64,000 nt of DNA, taken from positions 65,265 to 129,264 of the forward strand of contig WMCF01000232.1 of assembly GCA_009792885.1 (NCBI GenBank), given 5' to 3'. Position 1 is the first letter of the stretch. Every line of letters starts with the position of its first letter. This document shows, in pieces, positions 1 through 11,271 of the stretch. This stretch comes from Eremophila alpestris peregrina (lineage: Eukaryota > Chordata > Aves > Passeriformes > Alaudidae). Both the position numbers and the translations under genes were made by a program. The notes beneath the pieces were generated by a model that made no database searches, was not told where the DNA came from, and saw only the letters and a list, made by a program, of their open reading frames with translations.

Positions 1-202
1 ACACTCCATGCTAGTGTAATGCCAAAAACAGTTCTCTGACATTTGTATTTCACATTCCAAACACTCTGATGATTCCAAAAGGTGAGGCAGGTTGAGAATC
101 AAGATGGGCACTGTGCAATAAAGCTCAGGAAAGCAAGGCAATGTAGACATCAGCTGCTGGCACAAACACGTGAGTATTTGTTCACATTCCTCCAAACTAT
201 AC

Positions 203-360
203 CTGGCTACTGGCTCTGGGATGGTCCCTGGGCTAACTGGCACCTGAACTCCCTTCTCCCACTCCTGCCTCCAGGGATCTGCCAGCACATAGTATTCCTC
301 AGGGTTCAGCTGGAAGGAGTCATGCAGCTTCATGGCAGTGATCAGGTCCGTTCTGAACAC
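203..360 (-). CDS. JADE1: JADE1 coding exon 4 (partial gene continues off the left edge)
   Basis: On the minus strand, CTCTCTGCAG precedes the first exon base at 360, and the exon ends at 203 before GTATAG. The 158 nt encode 52 full codons plus two bases of an arginine codon, about residues 46-97. The reading starts VFRTDLITAMKLHDS and includes EEYYVLADPWRQEWEKGVQV and PGTIPEPVA, which is the conserved N-terminal JADE/BRPF block just before the enhancer-of-polycomb-like region and PHD fingers. JADE1 is known as a scaffold of the nuclear HBO1 (KAT7) histone H4 acetyltransferase complex with ING4/5 and MEAF6. KLHDS and PVSPGTIP fit JADE1 as I recall it better than JADE2 or JADE3. Phase 0 at the start fits exon 3 exactly. 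The donor is weak at +4/+5. Later exons, including those for the PHD fingers, are not in the window. Confidence 0.93.
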
Positions 361-3300
361 CTGCAGAGAGAGGCACCAAGAGAGAGAAACAGAGACGCTG
401 ACATTTGATATTGACACTGGGATTCACAGCTTCAGGGTAACCATGGAGCACAGTGTGGAACAAGGTCACTGTACCACCACTGCACAGCAGGGTTTGGCTT
501 CATGGCAGGGAAAGAGGGGGCTGGAGGAACAAACACACACAGGATGGCTTTCACCTAGATGCACTACAGCTCCTGGCACTCCTCCTGCAGACTTGTTCTA
601 AAAGGTGCTGCCCACTTTAACCTGCATATTGGCCACAATAAAAACTCTGAGTTGTAAAACAGCAGCACAAGGAAGATAAATTTTTCTTCCCAGGCTTTTT
701 GGAATTTTTTTTTAATTCTTGGAGCTCTGACTCATCCCAAGACATTCTAGAAATTCCCTGTGGTAGAAATCAAGGTGTGACTCCAGCATGACCAGCTACA
801 AGAGGAAATTCTAAGGAGATGACTCTTTATAAAAATAACTTATAGTACTATACTTATAATATAGTACTTATAAAAATAACCCAAAAGATTTAAACAAAAA
901 AAGACCCAAACTGGAATTCTGGTGGCAGCTCCCTGTTCAGCACAGGTATTTATTTGATCAGCTACAGACACCTCTGTGTCACAGCTGTCATTTTCCTTTG
1001 CCTTTGCAAAGGCATCCAGCTCTAAAGCCAGCAGGATGTTTAGCAACCTGTGGGCTAGCAGCCATGAACAAGCAGCCATGCTGTCTTCAACAAGCCACTG
1101 AATGAAATAAAAAGGGATTCACTCCTGTGGCACTGCTGTGGCAGCTTCAGCCTGTTGGCCTTGCAGAAAGCTGAGTGCTGCTATCACAGGCATCTCAACT
1201 ACAAGCCTGCACTTGCTGACACAAGTTCCAGCCCCTCCCACCCCTGCTCCCCACAAAAGGCAAGGCTCTCCTCACCTCCACAACACTCATTTCTACCTAC
1301 TCCACACCTCATTCAAAGGAAGGGGTTAAAAAGCAACCAGGTGACAGAGAATAAGCACCAGCAGGACAAGAACACAACAGGTAGAGCTCCCTGCAGACTT
1401 CTCAGTCTGTGGTGGTCAGAACCAACATCCACAGAGCCCCATGCTGCAGCTACAGCAGAAAAGACTCTGGATTTTCAGGGCAGTGCTCCCAGACTCCCTT
1501 AAGAGGCTGCTAAGGGACAAAGTGAGCCATGCTCCCAGCCCCAAACCAATGGCCATGCTGTTACCTCAGCTCCGGCTCTGCACGGCCGAGGCACAGCCAG
1601 ATGTACACAGAGAGCTACCCTGGCAGCCACTTCCATCACCCACTACTCACACACCTGGAAAGTTCAGGATTTTTGGGGAGTATTTGAATGTATCTGATGG
1701 CCAATTACACTTCTAAGAATATTTCCCAGTGTGATTTACCTTGCCAAACTGCTCATCTTGAAACCTCTCCTCCCTCCCAACACACACACACACACACTGT
1801 CCCACTTCTGTCTGCATATGTTTCTGTTCCTGCTCTGGTTTTGTCATTAAAATAGCATAAAATCATGACATTTTTCTTAACACTTGTCTTGACATGTTCA
1901 GAAAAACCTCCAACAATAAAAAGTAAAGAAAAAGATTGCCATGTGAAGAACAGGGTGAACGTTGGTAATGAAATATAATTAAATGTTTAAAACAATTCAA
2001 TTACAAGTCCTGTGAGGCTTCAATCAAGAAATTAAAAGTAAGCCACAAAGTAAATGGGCTCACAAAACAAACAAGCACAGCTGGCCAGGGGATTCTGCAC
2101 TTTTAAGTGATTTGACTTCAAGCAATCAAAAGTCAAATTAAAAGAAGACTAAAAATATAAAATGGGACACAGACCTTGCTCAATCTCAGAGCCAAAATAA
2201 CTCAGGCCCTTGGATAAATTTATCACAAAACTCCCTCAGAAGCAAAGCTAATGCAGCACCTGACAGCCAAGGAACTCCTTCCCAGGCCAGCGGCCCCATG
2301 ACACAATTCTTTCTGCTGTAGCTGCTGATGCAATCAGAGCGCCTGAAGGGAAGCAGAGCTTCCAGAAGTGCTGGCTCTCAGAAGCACTGCACACTTCAAA
2401 GCTGAAGGGTGAAACCCTGGCCACGCTGAAGTCAGTGGGAATTCTGCCACCACCTGAAGGAGGCCAGGGTTTCACGTGGGGAGCCCCCAAGTGCCGCTTG
2501 GCTGCCAGCGCGCTCCTGCCGCAGCACCGGAGCAGCTCATCCACACTGACAGCACCGGGAAGAGCAGCACAGAACTGCAAAGGTTCTGACAGCAAAACCA
2601 AGGTGAGGGAGAGGAGAGAACAGAAGCACACAAAAAAAAACACCAACAGCAAGAATCCTAATTATCTCAGGTGATTTCTTGATGGCCTGTCACGAGGTGG
2701 CTCCCAAAAGCAGGGATAAGGGGCTGCTTCTAAGGGATGCACAAAAGGCAACTAAGGAAAACAAGCCTATTGCTAACAGGAATAAATTCACCAGGGATCT
2801 CCACATTCACACACACACACAAAAACTCTTCAATAGCCAAGAATCAAAGGAGTTTGAAAACCATCAATACCAGCCATAGCTCACACTAACCAATGAATGG
2901 GATTTTCCTTGTGAAAACTCTTCTCTGAGACTTAGATGCACTGCCATTAGGGAGATTAATAAAGCAGTTTTTCCTCAACACCACTCACTAACGTATAAGG
3001 AATACATGTACTGGGCAAGTACAATAAATGAGAAATTCCATCTCCCAGAGTAAATCCTTTCTTTGCAGCTTCTACAAAGTCTGCAGTGTAGTATTTTGCC
3101 TGAAGACAGGAAGATTCAGCAAGAACATTTCCAAAGAAATGGATCACATTTTATGTGTTACTAACAGCTGATCCAACCTGGAAAGTTCAAAGATTTTTAT
3201 CTCCCCTCATAGTATTTCTTCAAAGCACTAGACAAGACAGAACTGTCAGGAAGCAGATTTCTAGTTTGACAAGCACTTTAGCAAAGATCACACACACCAA

Positions 3301-3668
3301 GCCCCAGTACAAACTATGAAATAAATGCACCTAATGTAAATTTCCACTGTTCACAAATCAAGCTGCAAATAAACCCTGACGCCGAAAATAGCACAAGAAG
3401 ACTCTGCAGCTATGCTGAATGGGTGTCAGACTACAACAAAATTCACAGATAGAAACTGGTGGTGGCAGTAGCTGTGCCAACAGCTGAACTCTCTAATCTT
3501 CAGGGGAGGGGGGAAGAAGGGGTGAGGGAGGGGAGGTATGTGCCAGCAAAAAAAAAAAAAAAGTAAATTAGAAAAAATTGATCCATTACCAGAAAACATG
3601 TATGCATATCTTGTGTGTACAGGTACTTTGACAGATGTAAGAAAATGCAAGTCAAATTCCAGAAATAC
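361..3668 (-). other. JADE1: JADE1 intron 3
   Basis: This 3.3-kb intron lies between exons 3 and 4. It is AT-rich single-copy sequence with a (CA)n run near 1781-1797, a short one near 2808-2820 and an A15 run at 3548-3562. I see no further exon. The longest open frames here (for example 2248-2652 minus and 1155-1502 plus) have no recognisable domain or splice context and look like chance. Confidence 0.8.
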
Positions 3669-3751
3669 CTCTGAAGGTTTCCGGTCTTCATCTCTGGAAC
3701 ACGAGGTCCTGCGACGTTGAGATCTGGAATGCTGGGACCAGGTAGACAGAC
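3669..3751 (-). CDS. JADE1: JADE1 coding exon 3
   Basis: The minus-strand acceptor CTGTATCCTAG precedes base 3751, and the exon ends GAG before GTATTT at 3668. The 83 nt complete the serine codon split from exon 2 and then give 27 codons, residues 19-45: LSTWSQHSRSQRRRTSCSR, then DEDRKPSE. This matches the basic, serine/arginine-rich N-terminal segment of JADE1. The following exon begins VFRTD, so the junction reproduces the family motif KPSEVFRTD. Compared with the human protein as I recall it (STTW), one threonine appears to be missing. The segment is probably disordered and upstream of the domain that binds HBO1. The donor GTATTT is far from the GTRAGT consensus, but the exact protein junction supports it. 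Confidence 0.92.
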
Positions 3752-6700
3752 CTAGGATACAGAAGTGATCATTCGCAGGCTTCTGTGACAAACCTCCAGG
3801 AAACTCTTTCAAAATGAACCAGAAAATAAAAGCCACTCAATCCTAAATTTCTGTGATCACTCTCCTGGCTCAGTTTTGTTTCTCATTTCCTAACTGAGGT
3901 GTGCCTGCACTGGCTGCACTGCACTCACCTGCCTTCCACCCAGCATTCAAACAAAGCCACTTCAGAACATCCTTCCCCCTGAGCATCAATAAATGACTTC
4001 CTGCAGATTAATAACTGACCAGGAGCTCTGCCAATAGCCTGGGATGTACTCTTTGAAGTTAATGTCCTAGATACCTGCACTGGTTACCTGATTTCTGCTG
4101 GCCTAAGCCTCTGCAAAATGAAGCACGCTGCCACACACACAACAGAGCCCACAGAACAAGCTGTTGTTTCTTCTCCCAAGCAAATCTCCCGGGTGGTGAT
4201 AGGATTTTTGCCTGCATAATTATTCACTACATTCCAAACAAATTATACCTTTTTGCCTTGAATCCGTTTGACAGAGTCTCTGTCAGCTTTCAGAAATATT
4301 GTCACAGGAGGAAAGGGAAAAGAGAAAGAATCTGGGCTCCTTTGACAAGATAGTGCTTTGACACCAGAATATATTACACCTGTGCAAATCAACTAATTTC
4401 AACACAGTAAGATTTACAGGTACAGCAGGTATTTTCCGCTGCCAACTAGACAGCAGTAATAAAAAAAAAAAAAGCCAATAAATCTTTCTGGGTTGCAGAG
4501 ATGAAGGACTTGCACTAGGTCTGTCTGATGGGGAAGCTAAGACCCATGTCATTAACTCAGAATTTGCAAATGTGGACATTAATTGTAGACAAACTGCAGC
4601 AAACTGATGCAAAGGCCTTCCCACACTGCTCACTGCTTCCCTATCTGTGCACAAACATGGTAGGAGTGCAAAGGGCAAGGCTCCAGTCTGCAGGAGCAGC
4701 ACCACCTCACACCAGCCTACAGAAACCTCTCCAGCATCAGCAAGCCCTGTTCAAAAGCACAAGATGGGATAAGAGCTCTACTAAAAATAAAAACATAATT
4801 TTAGAAGTGAAGCAACTGTCCAAAGCTTTCATTGGAAAGATATGACTGAATTCATTATGTTTTAGTTATCTGTTTGTCTTCTCTTTTCAGTTAGTGATAC
4901 ATTAAGGAATCTGGCCCAATAAAACCTCTCTGGAACATGGCAAAGACTAACAGACATTACACAGAATATGCATAATGGTCAAAATTGAAGCAATGTTCCC
5001 AGCAAATAGCTAAAAATCTTATCTCCTGAGGCAAGAATACAGAGAGGATCATTTTAGGCAAATGTTACTGCTTTAATATAAAAGATGGTGAAGTTATCAG
5101 CACTCTTCCTTCTTCCTATGAAGGGAAAAAAAGAAGAAAGAGAAATAGTGACTGACTGCAATTTATTAATCTGCGAGAAAAGCCAGGCTCCCAAGATCAT
5201 TTAACTACCATTCCATTTAAATGCTCCCTTGAAAACTGAAGAAGAAACACAAGCAGGAGCATGAACTTCTTGTGAGGATCCTATTGGGCCATCCCCAAAC
5301 TCTACTTAAGGTCAGAAGGGAGTAAGTAAAATCTCTGACAGAAACTGTGAGATATACAGCTAAAATGCATGACCAAAAAAAATCCAGATTTATTTCCTGT
5401 AATGCAGCAATGTAAATATTAACACTTTAACAGTCAGACAGATGTGATTTCTTTAATCAACAGCCTCCCTAGAAGACACAGACCACATACATACCCACAC
5501 AGATTAGTATTCAGTTCTCATGGGTTCTGATATTTTCCACTGGCAAGACATTAATATCTGACCAACTAGCTGCCACTGAGGTGTTCAGTGAGTTACACCT
5601 GGAAATTTCCAATTCATTTGTGGGCCTGAGTGGATTTGTACACTGTTGGACCTGGAGAGAGAGCCTGCACACAGGAGAAAGAATTAAGAACAACAAGCTG
5701 TACTGGCAAGGTGTGTTTGATTCAAGTTTCTGTGAGCGATGAGCTTGTGAGTCTGGAGGCTTTAACACAGCTGTTCCCAAGCAAGGCAAGCATCTGGCAA
5801 AATCAGTGCAGTGGCAGTGTGATGTACTTCACCAGTGTCCTTTAATTCAGCTCTCATGCCAATTTATCATAAATTAATTTTAAAAGAGTATAGGCAGCTT
5901 TTTCCAGGTCCCTCTCATGCCACAAAGAAGCTACAAAGGTGAGGGGTAAGACAATCCCTGCCAGATCACCCATCTTCATTGCTTCACTGTGTCATCTTCC
6001 ACATCAGAACAAGCATCTTAAGTGCACACTTCTATGTCCATGTACACAAGGGTTTAGCCACTGGATTAATTACCTGCCCCAAGTTTCACCAAAGGGTAAC
6101 TGTTATCACCAAAACTCCAGGAGCTTCACTTCTAATGATTTTCTAAGTGTTGTATGAAAGCACACTAGGTAAAATTTCCATGTGTAAGAGACAAGTCAGA
6201 CCCAGCAAGCCTTCCTCAGGATCTATTGCAATGAGTGCTTTTCCATGCCAACCACCTCCCTAAACTGAGTAAGGACAGAAAGTTTCTCAGGTGGTTCTGT
6301 CACAGCCCCTTCCTTGCACACAAAATCCCTGAAGGCACAGTGGAAACACTGTCACTGAAGAGGCTGAGGAAGATTTTCCTGAGCAGTGTAAACCACATAA
6401 TACCACGAGAAAACAGTGGAAGAATTCCTCCTGGGACTGAGGTTTTACTGCACACTGCAGCTAACACATGACCTTTGGCAAGGGCTTCACGTCAATAGGG
6501 AAAACATTTACTCACTGAATAAACAAAGCCAGACTATAAGCCTTGAATTCACAGATTCAAACCAGCACCACTGCTTAGACAAGAGAGCAAGAAATTGAAG
6601 GAGCTAGCCAAATGACAGCAAAATATCCAGCCCATAACAGTATTGAATCTAACTACTTTTGAAATCCCAAACGAGTTTCAGCTCTGCTTCCATCAAAGCT

Positions 6701-9529
6701 GATGGCAAAATGTCACTGTCTTCACCAGTGCCAAGCCCAAATCACTGAATTCCCCAAACTGCTCCCATTAATAAGCCATCCACCCACTCTGCCTACACCA
6801 ATCAAAGTGCAGGAGGAAAATTAAGGATGTTCTTTGGCTATTAGGCATCCTTTCCATATTTTCATACCTAAGGCAGAAATCACACCGAAGGCAGAAATTC
6901 ACAGCCCATTACACCTACTTTGGTGGTTAATGATCTGATTTGGACATCTGAGTGTGCATGAAGAAAGAACCATCCCTGCATTATACAGAAGGCAGAATCT
7001 ACTCGGGTCAAAACAAAACACAGGATTCAAAACAGCTCTCCTGTACTATAAATAAGCACATGAACCTAGTTCAGTTATTTCAGGCACTTCACCAAAATCA
7101 TTCTCTTTCATTAAGTATCCAAAATCACTGTGTTCATCAAGTTTTCTGAGTACTAGCCCTAGTCCCAAACTGGATTAGGATCACCAAGACCAGAAAAACA
7201 ACCAAAGATCAAGACAAGAGTTAAACTCAGTTATGGTAAAAAAAAAAATTAAAATTTACAAAAATCATAAGGCAAGTCTGAATCACTGGGATTTGGAAGA
7301 TATAAAGTTCTGTAAGATACCATTATATACCTCATGGGAAGAATGAGTTTCACAGCAGATGGAAAAACAGTGAGATGTTAAGAGAGCCCATGCTACCATA
7401 AGCCACGTGAGAAACAGTAAATATGAAAAATACACAACTCCAAGGCATGAAGCCAAACAAACACATCCAGAACATGCATTTCCATCACCATCAGACATCA
7501 GAGATAAAAGGTATCTCATTAAATGTCACAGGATCACAGCAAGTCTAGGATGAACACAGTAGCCTACTGAGCATCAGCACTCTGGGAGAGAGACCAAGAT
7601 CACTTGGATTCTTTTAACAGTTCAGATTCTTTCAGATGACCAAGGTGTTTGTGTTTTAAAAAGGATTTCATCACTGAGAACAACGGGAGAGGGATCATAC
7701 TCCTACTACATGCTCTTCGTTTTCCTTTTGCATTTGTCTACTTAAGGACAATAAGCAAAAAGAAATCCCCAACCATGAAAAAGGTGCAATCCTCAGCAAG
7801 GGAGGCAGAGCTCTCACACACCACTTGTGCTGCAAAGGACTTCTCAGACTCAAATAGGGATTTCTTTCTATTCCCCAAGGCTGCTATGAACACTTCACAC
7901 TGTAAATACAGTGTCCTCATAATACTGCCACGGGGTGTATGTAACACACACACCTCCTGATAATAAAAGAAAGCAATCAAGGAGTGTGCATTCTTTTTCC
8001 CCACTTGTGAAGAACACACGCTTCCCAAAAGGAAAAACTTAATCAATTTTAACTGCATCATTCTATTAAATGATCTGTCAAGAATACGTTTTCATTCCCC
8101 CCAAAAAAAAATCCAATCAAAACAGAAAATTGCTTGGAACCAATAAAACAATTCAAAGCCTCAGGGAATTCTACCCCACAACTAATACACTGCTCAGCAT
8201 GAGCAGGGAAGTCTCAACTATTAGGTATCGTGTTGTAAAGCCACCTGTAAGGCACCCAGCTGTGTCCCTGGAGAACTACCTGCTGCTACAGCCTCTGAAC
8301 ACTTCAAAGCCTCAGATCATGGCAAGCACTGCTCCCACCACAAACTCATTGCTGCTACCCTGCTCCAGCAGGCAGCACAACAGAGCAAAGCAGCCCTGAC
8401 ACAGATCCATGTCTGGCTGTCACTTCTGCTTAACAGCAGCCTTTCCACGTGCCTGTGCTGCTCCCAGCTCACTCTGAGACGAACTAGGTGCTGCTGCCAA
8501 GGCTGCCACAGAGATCTGCAGCCTGGGGAGAAAACAGAGGTGCTCAGCCTCCCCAGTCAGTGCCTGGCCTACAACTCCTCACAGCAGCTCCATGCCACTT
8601 AGAAATATCTCTGTGCTGGGACTCAAATCCCAGCACAAAGCAAACAGAAGCAAACTATGCTGTGGGCAGTTTCCATTCTGTCAGGTTTAGAAAGAGCTGG
8701 CTGGGCAGAAGGCTTCAGGCCTTATCACAGAGAAAGCATCATGCCAGCAAACACAACCTAAGACACCATTTCACGTAGCCAAATTTCCCTTCTCACTCCT
8801 CTGTTGCTGGAGGGTTTCCCCATCTATCTTCCTTATCTTTATAGCACATTATTATACAATAATCTCATTCAAGATCAAAACAGAAGAAGCAATAGCCTTT
8901 TATCTCTTGTCAGCAGCAATGCTACTTGAAATTTACTATCAGTTGACGACTCCCCTGTTGCAGCTGCTGAGCAAAGCCTCGATCCACACGATCTCTGCAG
9001 TGCTTTACAACACTACAGCACAATTGCTCAGTCTATGACACACAGAGAGAACCATCCCTGCAGCTCCCTGCCACAGCACTTTAGCACAAGCTGCCACCCT
9101 GTCATCCCTTTCCTCAGAAGCACATATTTGAGCTTTATCATCTCACAGAACACACATATAACCACACACAGGCACTGCCACTCTTGTAACAGTCAGGAAT
9201 TCCTAGACCTCAGCTTGTTTTTCAGCACAAGAGCCAAGTGCCACTCGAGCTCCACAGACCAATTCCCATGGTAGCCATGCTTTACCATAACAATAGATAC
9301 TTTTAACTCAAGTTTACTACAGGTTATCAAAGCCAATTTGAGCACCTCCCATTCACAGGCTGATAACACAATGTTGTCAAGGCCTTGAAAGTCCAGTGCA
9401 CTTAGGTGTACTCAATCTAGCAGTCTTGCAAAGAAAAATGAATGTGCCCCTCCAAAAATGAATCATGGTATCACAGAATGTGCTGAGCTGGAAAGGACCC
9501 ATCAGGATCATGGAGTCCAACTCCAGGCC

Positions 9530-9779
9530 CAGGACATCCCCAGCAGTCACACCCTGTGCCTGAGAGCATTGTTTGAATGCTTGTGAACTCTGTCAGTTTG
9601 GTGCACTGGACATCCCCTGCACAGGACATCCCCAGCAGTCANNNNNNNNNNNNNNNNNNNNNNNNNNNNNNNNNNNNNNNNNNNNNNNNNNNNNNNNNNN
9701 NNNNNNNNNNNNNNNNNNNNNNNNNNNNNNNNNNNNTGTGCCTGAGAGCATTGTTTGAATGCTTGTGAGCTCTGTCAGG
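9530..9779. repeat. About 92-bp tandem duplication in the CR1 3' region, interrupted by a gap
   Basis: A 20-base word beginning CAGGACATCC occurs at 9530 and again at 9622, 92 bp apart. The following segment starting TGTGCCTGAGAGCATT occurs at 9555 and again at 9737, 182 bp apart, across the gap. At least two copies, and by spacing probably three, of a 92-bp unit are present. Confidence 0.85.
9642..9736. other. Assembly gap, 95 N
   Basis: There are 95 undetermined bases inside the CR1 tandem duplication. The repeat on both sides is the likely cause of the gap. Open frames that appear to run through it are artefacts. Confidence 0.99.
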
Positions 9780-10115
9780 CTGGTGCTGTGACCACTTCCC
9801 CGGGGAGCCTGTTCCAGTGCCCAGCCACCCTCTAGGGGAAGAACCTTTTCCTGATAGCCAACCTAAACCTCCCTGGTTCACTCCATGGCATTTCTTTGAG
9901 TCCTGTCCCTGGTCATGAGGGTGAAGAGATCTCTACCTGCCCCTTGTTTCCTTTCACAAGGATGTTGTAACCGCACTGAGGTGTCCCCTCCTCCAGGCTG
10001 AGCAGACCAAGTGCCCTCAGCCACTCCTCATATGGCTTCCCTTCAAAGCCCTTCACCATCCTTGTGGCCTGGCTTTGGATGGCTTCTGATGGCTTCTAAT
10101 TGCTTAATGTCATTT

Positions 10116-11271
10116 TTATACTTTGGCACCCAAACCGCCCCCAGCACTGGAGGTGAGGCTGCCCCAGAGCAGAGCAGAGGGGACAATCCCCTCCCTTGCC
10201 TGGCCATGCTGGGCCTGATGCCCCCCAGGACAGGGCTGGCCCTCCTGGCTGCCAGGGCACTGCTGGCTCACATTCAGCTTTCCATGGACCAGGACCCCCA
10301 GGTCCCTTTGCACAGCGCTGCTCTCCAGCCTCTCATTCCCCAGTCTTTCCCTACAGCCAGGGCTGCCCTGTCCCAGGTGCAGATCCTGCACTTGTCCTTG
10401 TCGACCTTCATGTGGTTGGTCATAGCTCATCTCTCTTACTTGCTGAGGTCTCTGCAAGGCCTCTTTGCCCTCAAGGGAGTTGACAGCAGCTCCCAATTAC
10501 GCGTCCTTAAGCAAGTTTACTTCGTATCCCTTGCAGTTCTGTGTCCAGGACATTCAGGAAGACTTTGAAGAACGCAGGACAAGGATGGAGCCCAGCAGAA
10601 CCTGGACACCAGCTGATGTTACCCCATTCCCTATTATCCTTTGTGCCCAAACCATGAGGCAGTTGCTCCTCCACCATGTAACACCACTGTCCAGCTGTGT
10701 GCTGGACATCTTGTCCAGAAGGATCCTAGGAAAGACAGCATCCAAAGTTTTGCTCAAGTCCAAACAGATTGCATCTACTGGCTTTCCTAGATCAACTAGG
10801 TAGGTCACCCTGCTGTAGAAGGATTCAACAAGCAGGACTTGCCTCTCACGAAGCTGTGCTGGCTGTGACCAATGCTGGTTATCCTACAGCTGTTTTTCAA
10901 TGCCTCCCCAAATGATCTTTTCCAGGATTTTACCAGGCACTAGTGACACTGACAGATCTGGAGTTTCTGGGCTCCTCCTTCTCACATTTCTTGAAAATTG
11001 TGACAATGTTTGCCAGCTTCCTGTCAGCTGGGATGTCTCAGGATTTCTGAAACTGTTCAAAAATCATCAAGAGATGTTTTGCAATGACATCAACCAGCTC
11101 TTTAAGGATTCTGTGATGAATCCCATCAGGCCTTAGAGGATTTGTAGGGATCCAGCTGCAGCAACAGAGCCTGCACAAGTTCAGGGTTAACTGGGAGTTG
11201 ATGATTCTCACCATCATGATCCTCCAGCTCAGGGCACTGAGACCCCCTTGGTCCATTATCAAAGAATGCAT
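10116..11271 (-). pseudogene. CR1 ORF2 reverse-transcriptase remnant
   Basis: Three separate minus-strand frames keep recognisable CR1 reverse-transcriptase blocks. The first (11271-11038) has RPDGIHHRILKELVDVIAK. The second (10808-10554) has VDAICLDLSKTLDAV, matching the palm-domain block usually read as FLDFSKAFD. The third (10496-10116) has RLESSAVQRDLGVLVHGKLN from the C-terminal region. Frameshifts and stop codons separate them, and the upstream endonuclease region is absent. The protein would have copied CR1 RNA into DNA at the target site; this copy cannot make it. Order and spacing match an intact element, so no internal rearrangement is evident. Confidence 0.92.

Noticed and set aside
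1781..1797. Short CA runs, and other A or T runs, as CRISPR or satellite arrays
   Set aside because: They are ordinary short microsatellites; there are no spaced direct repeats anywhere in the window.
9573..9881. Open frames running through the N gap
   Set aside because: They consist largely of undetermined bases and CR1 sequence.
10011..10568. 185-codon plus-strand open frame
   Set aside because: It is the antisense of the CR1 reverse-transcriptase region.
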